From assembly GCA_947627325.1 (NCBI GenBank), contig CANQVO010000012.1:1-61086 (forward strand): a DNA stretch of 61,086 nt, in the 5' to 3' direction. Positions within the stretch are counted from its first letter, which is position 1. Each line of letters starts with the position of its first letter. Below are positions 8,058 through 15,948 of this stretch, in pieces. This DNA is from an uncultured Oscillospiraceae bacterium (GTDB lineage Bacteria; Bacillota; Clostridia; Oscillospirales; Oscillospiraceae). Below the pieces are notes generated by a model. That model was given only the letters and a program-made list of their open reading frames with translations, ran no database searches and was not told the origin of the DNA. Both the position numbers and the translations under genes were made by a program.

Positions 8058-8912
8058 TCAAAAGATCATGGTGCCAACGCCGGCGTTGGAGAGCATTTCA
8101 ATGAGGATGGAGTGGGGGATGCGCCCGTCCAGGATGTGGGCCCGGCGCACCCCGGAGCGGACCGCCTCCACGCAGCAGTCCACCTTGGGGATCATCCCCC
8201 CCTGGATCACCCCGTCCTTCACAAGGCCAGGCACGTCGGAGGGGTGGACTTGGGGGATGAGGGTGTCCTCGTCCTTGGGGTCCCGCAAAAGGCCCCGCAC
8301 GTCGGTGAGCAGGATCAGCTTCTCCGCCCCCAGGGCGATGGCCAGCTTGGCCGCGGCGGTGTCGGCGTTGATGTTGTAGGCGGTGGCCCCGTCGGTGCCC
8401 TGGGCCACGGTGGAGACCACCGGGATGTACCCGGCCTTCACGCTGTCCTCCACCGGCCGGGGGTCCACCTGGGTGATCTGGCCCACAAGGCCGTACTTCT
8501 CGTCCAGCTTTTTGGCCTGAAAGAGCCCGCCGTCCATGCCGCACAGGCCCACGGCCCGGCCGCCGGTGCGGTTCAGGGTGGCGACCAGGTCCTTGTTCAC
8601 CTTGCCGCACAGCACCTGCTGGACCACGTCCATGGTCTCCTGGTCGGTGTATCGAAGGCCGTCCACAAAGCGGGACTCCTTGCCGATCTTCTTGAGCATG
8701 GCGGAGATCTCCGGCCCGCCCCCGTGGACCACCACCACCCGGATGCCCACCAGGGACAGCAGGATGATATCGGAGATGACGGCGGTGCGGAGCTCCTCGG
8801 AGATCATGGCGTTGCCGCCGTATTTCACCACCACCGTCTTGCCGGTGTAGCCTTGGATATAGGGCAGGGCCTCGATGAGGACCTGGGCCCGGTCGGAATG
8901 GGAAAAGGACAT
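8058..8912 (-). CDS. argB: Acetylglutamate kinase
   Basis: Phosphorylates N-acetylglutamate, the second step of the acetylated arginine pathway. The protein is 284 aa from the ATG at 8912, preceded by AAGGTGG; an in-frame GTG 12 bp upstream is less well placed. The amino-acid kinase fold shows VVVKYGGNAM near the N-terminus, VVHGGGPEISAML, the NSxxF-like N-acetylglutamate pocket, and the nucleotide-binding LTDVRGLL segment. An N-terminal helix (residues about 5-20) is of the kind seen in arginine-inhibited hexameric kinases, so feedback by arginine is possible. It lies between argJ and argD. Confidence 0.95.
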   Translation of the reverse strand: MSFSHSDRAQVLIEALPYIQGYTGKTVVVKYGGNAMISEELRTAVISDIILLSLVGIRVVVVHGGGPEISAMLKKIGKESRFVDGLRYTDQETMDVVQQVLCGKVNKDLVATLNRTGGRAVGLCGMDGGLFQAKKLDEKYGLVGQITQVDPRPVEDSVKAGYIPVVSTVAQGTDGATAYNINADTAAAKLAIALGAEKLILLTDVRGLLRDPKDEDTLIPQVHPSDVPGLVKDGVIQGGMIPKVDCCVEAVRSGVRRAHILDGRIPHSILIEMLSNAGVGTMIF

Positions 8913-8946
8913 GGGTAAAACCACCTTTTCGCGGGATTATGGGAGA

Positions 8947-10173
8947 TCAGGTGCGGTAGTCGCCGTTGATCTTCACGTAGTCGTAGGTCAGATCGCAGCC
9001 CCAGCAGGTGGCGGCGGCGTCCCCCTCGTGGAGGTCCACCTGGATGACCACCTCATCCTGGGTGAGGATCTGTTTGGCCTTGTCCTCGTCAAAGGCCAGG
9101 CCCGCGCCGTCCTTGCACACGGGGATCTCCCCGGCGGCGGAGGCGAAGGAGATATCCACATACTCCGGCCGGAAGGGGGCCTTGGAGTAGCCCATGGCGC
9201 ACAGCACCCGGCCCCAGTTGGCATCCGCGCCGAACATGGCGGCCTTCACCAGGGCGGAGCCCACCACCGCCTTCGCCAGGCGCTCGGCGGTCTCCTCGTT
9301 GCGGGCGTCGCTCACCGTGCAGGTGACCAGGCGGCTGGCCCCCTCCCCGTCCCCGGCGATGGCCCGGGCCAGGGCGGTGCAGAGCTCCATCAGGGCGGCC
9401 TGGAACAGGTCGAAGTCCTCGTCGGCCCATTCGATCTGAGGGTTCTCCGCCATGCCGTTGGCCAGGACCACGCACATATCGTTGGTGGAGGTGTCCCCGT
9501 CCACGGTGACCCGGTTGAAAGTGCGCTTCACCACCGCGTGGAGCGCCTCTTGGAGCATGGCGCTGGTGATGGCGCAGTCGGTGGTGATGAAGCAGAGCAT
9601 GGTGCCCATGTTGGGGTGGATCATGCCGCTGCCTTTGGCGATGGCGCCCAGGCGGACGGTCTTGCCCCCCAGTTCCAGCTCCACCGCGGCCTCCTTCTTC
9701 ACCGTGTCGGTGGTCATGATGGCCTGGGCGGCGGCGTCGGACCCGGCGGCGTCGGCGCGGAGGCTCTTCACCAGCCCCGGCAGACCCGCCTGGATGGGGG
9801 CCAGGTCGATGGTCTGGCCGATGACCCCGGTGGAGGCCACCACGAAGTCCTGGGCCTTCAGGCCGGTGGCGGTGGCGGCCATGGTGCACATCTCCAGGGC
9901 GTTTTCATGGCTGCGGGGGGCGCAGGCGTTGGCGTTGCCGGAGTTGGCGATGACCCCCCGGCACGTCCCGTCCTCCAGGTGCTCCATGGTCACGTAGAGG
10001 GGGGCGGCCTTCACCCGGTTGGTGGTGTACACCGCGCCCACCGCGCACTCCTTCTCCGAGAGAATGAGGGCCAGGTCCCGCTTGGCCGGGTCGCTCCCCG
10101 CCTTCACGCCGCAGTGGACGCCCCCGGCGGTAAAGCCCTTGGCGGCGCACACGCCGCCGTCGATCCTTTTCAT
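8947..10173 (-). CDS. argJ: Bifunctional ornithine acetyltransferase / N-acetylglutamate synthase
   Basis: Recycles the acetyl group from N-acetylornithine to glutamate and may also make N-acetylglutamate from acetyl-CoA. The 408-aa precursor belongs to the self-cleaving ArgJ family. The cleavage region reads KGSGMIHPNMGTML near residues 182-195. Cleavage frees the N-terminal threonine that serves as nucleophile. The residue before that threonine is Gly here, where many characterised enzymes have Ala. The oxyanion region STGVIG and the C-terminal DLTYDYVKINGDYRT are as expected. An argA gene is not needed if it is bifunctional. It lies 12 bp after argC. Confidence 0.95.
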   Translation of the reverse strand: MKRIDGGVCAAKGFTAGGVHCGVKAGSDPAKRDLALILSEKECAVGAVYTTNRVKAAPLYVTMEHLEDGTCRGVIANSGNANACAPRSHENALEMCTMAATATGLKAQDFVVASTGVIGQTIDLAPIQAGLPGLVKSLRADAAGSDAAAQAIMTTDTVKKEAAVELELGGKTVRLGAIAKGSGMIHPNMGTMLCFITTDCAITSAMLQEALHAVVKRTFNRVTVDGDTSTNDMCVVLANGMAENPQIEWADEDFDLFQAALMELCTALARAIAGDGEGASRLVTCTVSDARNEETAERLAKAVVGSALVKAAMFGADANWGRVLCAMGYSKAPFRPEYVDISFASAAGEIPVCKDGAGLAFDEDKAKQILTQDEVVIQVDLHEGDAAATCWGCDLTYDYVKINGDYRT

Positions 10174-10185
10174 GGAAAGTCCTCC

Positions 10186-11100
10186 TTACAGGGTCAGCCC
10201 GGTGTGCTCCGGGAAGCCCAGCATGATGTTCATATTCTGCACCGCGGCGCCCGCCGCGCCCTTGCCCAGGTTGTCCAGCCGGGCGTAGGCCACGCTCCTG
10301 TCCCCCTGGCCGCAGACGAAGATCTCCAGATCGTCCCGCCCCGCCAGGTGGTTGGAGCCCAAAAAGCCGCTCTCCGGCGGCTCCGCCACTTGAATCAGGC
10401 GCTCCCCGGCGTAGTAGTCCCGGTAGCACGCCTCCAGCGCCTGGGCCTCCAGGCCGAACAGGGGGACGGCCACCACCATGCCCTGGGAAAAGTCGCAGAT
10501 GATGGGGCAGAAGATGGGCGGCGCGGTCAGCCCCCCCTGGGCCATCATCTCGGGGATGTGCTTGTGGGCCAGGCCCAGGGCGTAGTGCCGGGGGGAGTCC
10601 AGCTCCCGGTCCCGGCCCAGGTCCTGGTACTGGGCGATGGTCTTGTTCCCCCCGCCGCTGTACCCCGACAGGGCGTGGATGGCGAGGGGCGCGTCCGGCT
10701 CCAGCAGGCCCCGGGCCACCAGGGGGCGGATCAGGACGATGGCCCCGGTGGCGTAACAGCCGGGGTTTGCCACCCGCTGGGCCGTGCGGATATCCTCCCG
10801 GCGGCCGTGGAGCTCGGGCAGACCGTAGACCCAGCCGGGGCTCACCCGGTGGGCGGTGGAGGCGTCGATGATCCGGGTACCCGCCGCCTCCGCCAGCTCC
10901 GCCGCCTCCCGGGCCGCGTCGTCAGGCAGACAGAAGAAGGTCAGGTCGGCCTGGCGCATCATATCGCTCCGGGCGGCGGCGTCCTTTCTCTTGTCCGGGT
11001 CGATGGTCAGCAGCTGGATGTCCTCCCGGGCCCGGAGGCGGTCGTAGATCTGCAGACCGGTGGTGCCCGCCTGGCCGTCGATGTAGATCCTCGGCTTCAC
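10186..11100 (-). CDS. argC: N-acetyl-gamma-glutamyl-phosphate reductase, type 2
   Basis: NADPH-dependent reduction of N-acetylglutamyl phosphate to the semialdehyde. It is 304 aa, shorter than the common ~345-aa type 1, and matches the type 2 branch (KPRIYIDGQAGTTGLQI start, LPDDAAREAAELAE, DASTAHR). The catalytic cysteine is in ANPGCYATGA near residue 113. The start is a GTG at 11100 with AGGAGCATACAGC in front, overlapping the argH stop by 4 bp (GTGA). It is in the middle of the arginine operon, so the assignment is secure. Confidence 0.95.
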   Translation of the reverse strand: MKPRIYIDGQAGTTGLQIYDRLRAREDIQLLTIDPDKRKDAAARSDMMRQADLTFFCLPDDAAREAAELAEAAGTRIIDASTAHRVSPGWVYGLPELHGRREDIRTAQRVANPGCYATGAIVLIRPLVARGLLEPDAPLAIHALSGYSGGGNKTIAQYQDLGRDRELDSPRHYALGLAHKHIPEMMAQGGLTAPPIFCPIICDFSQGMVVAVPLFGLEAQALEACYRDYYAGERLIQVAEPPESGFLGSNHLAGRDDLEIFVCGQGDRSVAYARLDNLGKGAAGAAVQNMNIMLGFPEHTGLTL

Positions 11101-12479
11101 GCTGTATGCTCCTTTACAAACTGCTCCAAATTCTCGATCTGCTTCTCCACAGACTCCCGGCTGGGCCCGCCGTAGACCTTCCGCTGGTTCACGCAGGTCC
11201 GCAGCTGGAGGGCCTGGTACACGTCGGCGTCAAAGAGCTTGGAGATGGAGCGGAAGTCCCGGAGGGTCAGGGTGTCCAGGGTGTCCCCGCTCCGGGTGCA
11301 CATATGCACCAGCCGGCCCACGATCATGTAGGCGTCCCGGAAGGGCAGGCCCTTTTTGACCAGGTAGTCGGCGCAGTCGGTGGCGTTGATAAAGCCCACC
11401 TGGGCCGCCCGCTCCATGTTCCGGGGCAGAACGGTCATGGTGTCCACCATGGCGGCGAAGACGGGCAGGCAGAGCTTGACGGTGTCGATGGCGTCAAAGA
11501 CCGCCTCCTTGTCCTCCTGCATATCCTTGTTGTAGGCCAGGGGCAGGGCCTTCATCACGGTGAGCAGGGTGATGAGGTCGCCGTAGACCCGGCCGGTCTT
11601 GCCCCGGACCAGCTCCGCCACGTCCGGGTTCTTCTTCTGTGGCATGATGGAGGAGCCGGTGGAGTACGCGTCGTCCAGCTCGGCGAACTTGAACTCCCAG
11701 GAGCACCAGAGGATGATCTCCTCGGCGAAGCGGGAGAGGTGCATCATCAGGATGGACAGGCCGCTGAGCAGTTCCAGGGCGTAGTCCCGGTCGGACACGG
11801 CGTCCATGGAGTTGTCCATGGGCTTGGCAAAGCCCAGGAGCCGGGCGGTCTCAAAGCGGTCCACGGGGTAGGTGGAGGTGGCCATGGCCCCAGCGCCCAA
11901 GGGGCTCTCGTCCAGCCGGGCCCGGCAGTCCTCCAGCCGGGTCACGTCCCGGCGGAGCATATTGGCGTAGGCCATGAGGACGTGGCCAAAGGTGGTGGGC
12001 TGGGCCCGCTGGAGGTGGGTGTACCCGGGCATGACGGTGTCCACGTGCTCCTTGGCCTTGTTGACCAGCACCGTCTGCAATTTCAGGATCTCGGCGATGA
12101 TGCCGGGGATCTCGTCCTTGACGAAGAGCCGGAAGTCCACCGCCACCTGGTCGTTGCGGCTGCGGGCGGTGTGGAGGCGCTTGCCGGTGTCGCCGATGCG
12201 CTCGGTGAGCAGGCGCTCCACGTTCATGTGGATGTCCTCGCTGTCCTCGGTGAGCTCGGCGGTCCCGGCCTCGATGTCCCGGAGGATGGTCTTGAGCCCG
12301 TCGATGATCTTCTCCGCCTCGTGCTCCTCAATGATGCCCTGCTTGCCCAGCATGGTGGCGTGGGCGATGGAGCCCTGGATGTCCTGGCGGTAGAGCCGGG
12401 CGTCGAAGTCGATGGAGGAGTTAAAGTCGTTGACCAGGGTATCGGTCTCCTTTTGGAAACGGCCTGCCCATAATTTCAT
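11097..12479 (-). CDS. argH: Argininosuccinate lyase
   Basis: Splits argininosuccinate into arginine and fumarate, the last step of the pathway. It is 460 aa. The fumarase/aspartase-superfamily signature GSSIMPQKKNPD is near residue 278. TARSRNDQVAVDFRLF and the HLQRAQPTTFGH segment with the catalytic-site histidine are present. It starts at an ATG with AAGGAGCGATCACC. It follows argG after 64 bp that contain a strong hairpin, and overlaps argC by 4 bp. Confidence 0.97.
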   Translation of the reverse strand: MKLWAGRFQKETDTLVNDFNSSIDFDARLYRQDIQGSIAHATMLGKQGIIEEHEAEKIIDGLKTILRDIEAGTAELTEDSEDIHMNVERLLTERIGDTGKRLHTARSRNDQVAVDFRLFVKDEIPGIIAEILKLQTVLVNKAKEHVDTVMPGYTHLQRAQPTTFGHVLMAYANMLRRDVTRLEDCRARLDESPLGAGAMATSTYPVDRFETARLLGFAKPMDNSMDAVSDRDYALELLSGLSILMMHLSRFAEEIILWCSWEFKFAELDDAYSTGSSIMPQKKNPDVAELVRGKTGRVYGDLITLLTVMKALPLAYNKDMQEDKEAVFDAIDTVKLCLPVFAAMVDTMTVLPRNMERAAQVGFINATDCADYLVKKGLPFRDAYMIVGRLVHMCTRSGDTLDTLTLRDFRSISKLFDADVYQALQLRTCVNQRKVYGGPSRESVEKQIENLEQFVKEHTA

Positions 12480-12506
12480 GGTGATCGCTCCTTATAAGTC
12501 AAGGCG

Positions 12507-12533
12507 GGCGCGCGGGGCAGGTCCCCGCGCGCC
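12507..12533 (-). other. Intercistronic hairpin between argG and argH
   Basis: GGCGCGCGGGG, a 5-nt loop and CCCCGCGCGCC form a perfect 11-bp stem without a U-run. It is therefore not a classical terminator and may mark an RNA-processing or stability site, or trim expression of the distal arg genes. Confidence 0.6.
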
Positions 12534-12543
12534 GTGCCTGTGA

Positions 12544-13767
12544 TCAGTTCAGTTTCCCCTGCTCCCGGAGGGCCTGGACGGTGTCCGGCAGGCCCCAGAG
12601 GTTGATAAAGCCCTGGGAGTCCTTCTGGTCGTAGTCGCTCTCCTCGAAGGTCACCAGGTCCTCGGAGTACAGGGTCTCCGGGGAGGTCACACCGGCGGTG
12701 ATGATGTTGCCCTTGTAGAGCTTGAGCTTCACCTGGCCGGTGACGTGCTTCTGCGTGTCGGTGGCGAAGGCGGTGAGGGCCTCCCGCAGGGGGGTGAACC
12801 ACTTGCCGTTGTAGACAAGGTCGGCGAAGTCCACCGCCAGCTTCTGCTTCATGTGCTTGGTGTCCTTGTCCAGGGTGATCATCTCCAGCACCTCGTGGGC
12901 CCGGTAGAGGATGGTGCCGCCGGGGGTCTCGTACACCCCCCGGTCCTTCATGCCCACCAGCCGATTCTCCACGATGTCCAGCAGGCCGATGCCGTTGGCG
13001 CCGCCCAGGTCGTTGAGCTTGCGGATCACGTCGCTGGCCTTCATCTTCACCCCGTCCACCGCCGTGGGCACACCCTTGACGAAGTCGATGGTCACGTAGG
13101 TGGGCTTGTCCGGGGCGGCCACGGGGCTGACGCCCATCTCCAAAAACCCGGGCTTGTCGTACTGGGGCTCGCTGGCCGGGTCCTCCAGGTCCAGGCCCTC
13201 GTGACTCAGGTGCCAGAGGTTCTTGTCCTTGGAGTAGTTGGTCTCCCGGCTGATCTTCAGGGGCACGCCGTGGGCCTCGGCGTAGTCGATCTCCTCGTCC
13301 CGGCCCTTGATGTCCCACTCCCGCCAGGGGGCGATGATCTTCATCCCCGGGGCGTAGCGTTTGATGGCCAGCTCAAAGCGGACCTGGTCGTTACCCTTGC
13401 CGGTGCAGCCGTGGCAGATGGCGTCCGCCCCCTCCGCCTTGGCGATCTCCACCAGCCGCCGGGCGATCACCGGCCGGGCAAAGGCGGTGCCCAGCAGGTA
13501 GTCCTCGTACTTGGCCCCCATCTGCATGGAGGGGATGATGACCTCGTCCACCATCACGTCGGTGAGGTCCTCGATGTAGAGCTTGCTGGCCCCGGTCTTG
13601 ATGGCCTTCTCCTCCAGGCCGTCCAGCTCGGTGCCCTGGCCCACGTCGCCGGAGACGGCGATGATCTCCGGGTCGTCGTAGTTCTCCTTCAGCCAGGGGA
13701 TGATGATAGAGGTGTCCAGGCCGCCGGAGTAGGCCAGGACGACCTTCTTGATCTTCTTGTCTGCCAT
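12544..13767 (-). CDS. argG: Argininosuccinate synthase
   Basis: ATP-dependent joining of citrulline and aspartate to argininosuccinate. It is 407 aa from the ATG at 13767, preceded by GGAGGTCATGCACC. An open frame continues upstream but would cross the promoter. The N-type ATP-pyrophosphatase P-loop is clear in [18 protein letters not shown] (residues about 9-26), followed by [16 protein letters not shown] and the substrate-binding [13 protein letters not shown]. It is the first gene of argGHCJBDF, with a promoter and ARG-box-like sites directly upstream. Confidence 0.97.
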   Translation of the reverse strand: MADKKIKKVVLAYSGGLDTSIIIPWLKENYDDPEIIAVSGDVGQGTELDGLEEKAIKTGASKLYIEDLTDVMVDEVIIPSMQMGAKYEDYLLGTAFARPVIARRLVEIAKAEGADAICHGCTGKGNDQVRFELAIKRYAPGMKIIAPWREWDIKGRDEEIDYAEAHGVPLKISRETNYSKDKNLWHLSHEGLDLEDPASEPQYDKPGFLEMGVSPVAAPDKPTYVTIDFVKGVPTAVDGVKMKASDVIRKLNDLGGANGIGLLDIVENRLVGMKDRGVYETPGGTILYRAHEVLEMITLDKDTKHMKQKLAVDFADLVYNGKWFTPLREALTAFATDTQKHVTGQVKLKLYKGNIITAGVTSPETLYSEDLVTFEESDYDQKDSQGFINLWGLPDTVQALREQGKLN

Positions 13768-13798
13768 GGTGCATGACCTCCGTTTCGAAGTTGTCCAT

Positions 13799-13827
13799 AG
13801 TCTACCACCGCCGGGGGAAAATTGCAA
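13799..13827 (-). promoter_or_regulatory. Promoter of the arginine operon
   Basis: On the minus strand TTGCAA (13827-13822), a 17-bp spacer and TAGACT (13804-13799). The leader to the argG ATG is about 30 nt. ARG-box-like sites lie just upstream. Confidence 0.72.
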
Positions 13828-13830
13828 GGA

Positions 13831-13924
13831 CAAATTCGCATAAATATTCCGCTGTTTTCCCGCCCGGATGGTTATATTCCACAATAGGGCGAATAATATT
13901 CATTGAATTATGAATATTCATTCA
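13831..13924. promoter_or_regulatory. ARG-box-like operators (probable ArgR/AhrC sites)
   Basis: TGAATATTCATTCA at 13911-13924 fits the TGAAT-N4-ATTCA ARG-box core exactly. A weaker site, GGAATATTTATGCGAA on the minus strand (about 13850-13835), abuts the -35 element. A third palindromic element, GAATAATATTC, is at 13891-13901. Several boxes spaced over about 90 bp suit a hexameric ArgR that represses when arginine is abundant. The argR gene itself is not in the window. Confidence 0.65.
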
Positions 13925-13940
13925 TATATGCACACAGCGC

Positions 13941-13965
13941 GCGCCGGGGCGGCGGGCCCCGGCGC
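13941..13965 (-). terminator. GC-rich hairpin after nrdR, no clear U-run
   Basis: GCGCCGGGGC, 5-nt loop, GCCCCGGCGC. It lies 14 bp past the nrdR stop. It lacks the T-tract of a normal intrinsic terminator, so it may be a weak terminator or a 3'-end stabiliser. Confidence 0.5.
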
Positions 13966-13978
13966 GGCAGGCGGAATT

Positions 13979-14434
13979 TTATTTCTCGTCCAACAGCTTG
14001 CCAAGCTCGGTCATAAAGGTGTTGATGTCCTTGAACTGGCGGTACACCGAGGCGAAGCGGACGTAGGCCACCTCGTCCACCGCCTTGAGCTTTTCCATGA
14101 CCATGTTGCCGATCTGGGCGGAGGTGACCTCCCGCTCCATCTCGTTTTGCAGGGACTGCTCGATCTCCCCCACGATGCCCTCCAGGGTGTCCAGGGAGAC
14201 CGAGCGTTTCTCGCAGGATTTGAGCATACTGCCCAAGAGCTTGTTGCGGTCAAAGGCCTGGCGGGAGCCGTCCTTTTTGATGACCACCAGGGGGACGCTC
14301 TCAATGGTCTCGTAGGTGGTGAAGCGCTTGTGGCACTCCAGGCACTCCCGGCGGCGGCGGATGCTGGAGCCCTCGTCGGCGGGGCGGGAGTCCACCACCT
14401 TGCTCTCAAGGTTGGCGCAGAAGGGACATTTCAC
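13979..14434 (-). CDS. nrdR: Transcriptional repressor NrdR
   Basis: ATP/dATP-sensing repressor of ribonucleotide reductase genes. At 151 aa it is a normal length. The N-terminal zinc ribbon has C3, C6, C31 and C34 (MKCPFC ... ECLECHKRF), followed by an ATP-cone domain (about residues 46-136) starting [19 protein letters not shown]. The start is a GTG at 14434 with AGAGGAGCGATGTGCC upstream; a nearby ATG is in another frame. No ribonucleotide reductase gene is in the window. It lies upstream of the arginine operon but is separated by a hairpin and the arg promoter. Confidence 0.96.
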   Translation of the reverse strand: MKCPFCANLESKVVDSRPADEGSSIRRRRECLECHKRFTTYETIESVPLVVIKKDGSRQAFDRNKLLGSMLKSCEKRSVSLDTLEGIVGEIEQSLQNEMEREVTSAQIGNMVMEKLKAVDEVAYVRFASVYRQFKDINTFMTELGKLLDEK

Positions 14435-14481
14435 GGCACATCGCTCCTCTTTGCGGCGGTATTATGTAAATCGCTAGGAGC

Positions 14482-14511
14482 AGTATACCACATCTTGTGG
14501 CCGGTGTTCAA
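14482..14511 (-). promoter_or_regulatory. nrdR promoter with inverted repeat in the spacer
   Basis: Minus strand TTGAAC (14511-14506), 18-bp spacer, TATACT (14487-14482). The spacer holds a perfect CCACA-TCT-TGTGG inverted repeat (14488-14500), a likely operator. Whether NrdR itself binds it is not shown; it resembles half-sites of known NrdR boxes only loosely. Confidence 0.65.
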
Positions 14512-14635
14512 GTCCTTCTTGGGAATTTTTTTCCGAACGGGCCATTTTCTTGTCCCGCCGGAGGGCGACGGTTCCGGATGTATAGAAATTCCCGCCGGAA
14601 CGCATACTACCGGCATAGAAGCGAGGTGAGCAGAG

Positions 14636-14767
14636 ATGGCGAAGGATCAGACCCCCAGCAACCAGAAGAAACAGAACGACCCCATCAGCCGCAAGGACCA
14701 GAAGGGGCCCGAGAACAAGAAGAAGGACGCTCCCGAGAGCAAGAAGACCCCTGACAACAAGTTTTAA
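14636..14767 (+). CDS. 43-aa lysine/asparagine-rich hydrophilic protein, unknown
   Basis: A 43-aa reading frame starting MAKDQTPSNQKKQND and ending KKTPDNKF, with GAGGTGAGCAGAG in front of the ATG and a terminator straight after the stop. The composition is almost entirely K, D, N, Q, P, E and S, with no hydrophobic core, so it is probably disordered. There is no signal peptide or membrane segment. The good ribosome site and terminator argue for a real gene. Minor small acid-soluble spore proteins have similar composition and size, and the organism sporulates, but no SASP signature is visible; that link is only a guess. I do not recognise the family. Confidence 0.65.
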   Translation: MAKDQTPSNQKKQNDPISRKDQKGPENKKKDAPESKKTPDNKF

Positions 14768-14781
14768 GAGAGACCCGCGCC

Positions 14782-14822
14782 AAAACAAGGCCCTCGGGCG
14801 GCTTGCCCGAGGGCCGTTTTGT
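14782..14822. terminator. Terminator shared by the 43-aa gene and birA
   Basis: GGCCCTCGGGC, loop GGCTT, GCCCGAGGGCC then GTTTTG; the left flank CAAAACAA gives T-richness on the other strand. Confidence 0.85.
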
Positions 14823-14832
14823 GTCCCGTTTT

Positions 14833-15813
14833 CTACTGACAGCCCAGCACGCCCCGGACCGACACCTCCCCGGAGGAGACCGTCTCCTCCCCCCCGCCGT
14901 CCAGGCGCACCCGGAGGGCGAAGTCGTCGTCCACGTCCAGGGCCTGGGCCAGGGTCTCCCCCTGGGGGCGGATCAGCCGCACCTGTCTGCCAAGGGTGAC
15001 GCACCGGCGGCGGTACTCGGCCAGATAGTCCGCCCGCCCCGCGGGGAAGGCGGCGTTCATGCGGTCCAGCTCCGCCAGCAGTTCCCGCCCCAGGGCGGCC
15101 CGCCGCACCCGGACGCCCAGCAGGGCCAGAGAGGTGGCGATGGGGCACAGCTCGGGGCCGAAATCCGCGTCCAGTTGGGACACGTTCACCCCCATGCCCA
15201 CCACCACGTAACTCAAGCTGCCCGTCTCCGCCTCTACCCCCAGCTCGGTGAGGATGCCGCAGAGCTTTTTCCCCTCCACCAGCACGTCGTTGGGCCACTT
15301 CACGTCGGCGCGGATGCCGCTGACCGCCTCAATGGCCCGGCACACCGCCACCGCCGTCCAGGCGGTGAGCTGGCTCACCTGGTCCAGGGGCACCTGGGGC
15401 CGCAGGAGGATGGAGAGGTAGAGCCCCTTCCCCGGCAGGGACTGGAAGGAGCGGCCCCGGCGGCCCTTGCCCCCGGTCTGGGTCTCGGCGGTGAGGGCCA
15501 GGCCGGTGGGGGCCCCCGCCATGGCGCGGCGCTTTAGCTCGTCGTTGGTGGAGTCCACCGTGTCCAGGCAGACCACCTGCCCGCCCACCAGCCGCTGGGG
15601 GTCGGACAGCTCCGCCGCCCACAGCACGTCCGGGGACTCCAACAGCCGGTAGCCCTTGGTGGGCAGGGCCACGATGGTGTAGCCCTCCCCCCGGAGGGCG
15701 TTGACCGCCTTCCACACCGCCGCCCGGCTCACCCCCAGGCACCGGCTCAACTCCTCCCCGGACAGGGGCTCCTGACGACCCCGCAGGGCCCGGAGCAACG
15801 CCTCCTTGACCAT
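14833..15813 (-). CDS. birA: Biotin-[acetyl-CoA-carboxylase] ligase / biotin operon repressor
   Basis: Attaches biotin to carrier proteins and, as biotinyl-AMP-bound dimer, represses biotin genes. It is 326 aa. The N-terminal winged helix (residues about 1-60, SRCLGVSRAAVWKAVNALR) shows it is the regulatory, bifunctional type. The ligase domain has STNDELKR, the GKGRRGR biotin/ATP loop near residue 115 and KWPNDV near residue 173, followed by a C-terminal SH3-like domain. Its natural substrate here is the biotin carrier of the decarboxylase encoded at 22.7-23.1 kb. It is divergent from bioY, with a BirA box between the two promoters. Confidence 0.95.
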   Translation of the reverse strand: MVKEALLRALRGRQEPLSGEELSRCLGVSRAAVWKAVNALRGEGYTIVALPTKGYRLLESPDVLWAAELSDPQRLVGGQVVCLDTVDSTNDELKRRAMAGAPTGLALTAETQTGGKGRRGRSFQSLPGKGLYLSILLRPQVPLDQVSQLTAWTAVAVCRAIEAVSGIRADVKWPNDVLVEGKKLCGILTELGVEAETGSLSYVVVGMGVNVSQLDADFGPELCPIATSLALLGVRVRRAALGRELLAELDRMNAAFPAGRADYLAEYRRRCVTLGRQVRLIRPQGETLAQALDVDDDFALRVRLDGGGEETVSSGEVSVRGVLGCQ

Positions 15814-15835
15814 GTTTCGCCCCCCCTTTTTCCCC

Positions 15836-15865
15836 AGTTTACTCCCTCCCGCTACCTCTTGTCAA
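15836..15865 (-). promoter_or_regulatory. birA promoter
   Basis: Minus strand TTGACA (15865-15860), 18-bp spacer, TAAACT (15841-15836). The -35 box is inside the left half of the BirA box, which implies autoregulation. Confidence 0.75.
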
Positions 15866-15890
15866 CCAATTTTCAAAAATGGGTTTACAA
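15859..15890. promoter_or_regulatory. BirA operator 1
   Basis: TTGTCAACC-N14-GGTTTACAA, a near-perfect match to the BirA consensus of two TTGTAAACC-type halves in inverted orientation. It overlaps the -35 boxes of both birA and bioY. Confidence 0.88.
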
Positions 15891-15912
15891 ACGGGGCGGG
15901 CCGTGCTATACT
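15884..15912 (+). promoter_or_regulatory. bioY promoter
   Basis: TTTACA (15884-15889), 17-bp spacer, TATACT (15907-15912). The -35 lies in the right half of BirA box 1; BirA box 2 begins 3 bp after the -10. Confidence 0.82.
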
Positions 15913-15914
15913 GC

Positions 15915-15945
15915 TGGTAAACCATTTTTTACAGGAGGTTTACGA
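15915..15945. promoter_or_regulatory. BirA operator 2
   Basis: TGGTAAACC-N13-GGTTTACGA. This second inverted pair covers the transcription start and includes the bioY ribosome site (AGGAGG). Spacing is one base shorter than in box 1. Confidence 0.72.
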
Positions 15946-15948
15946 GTT

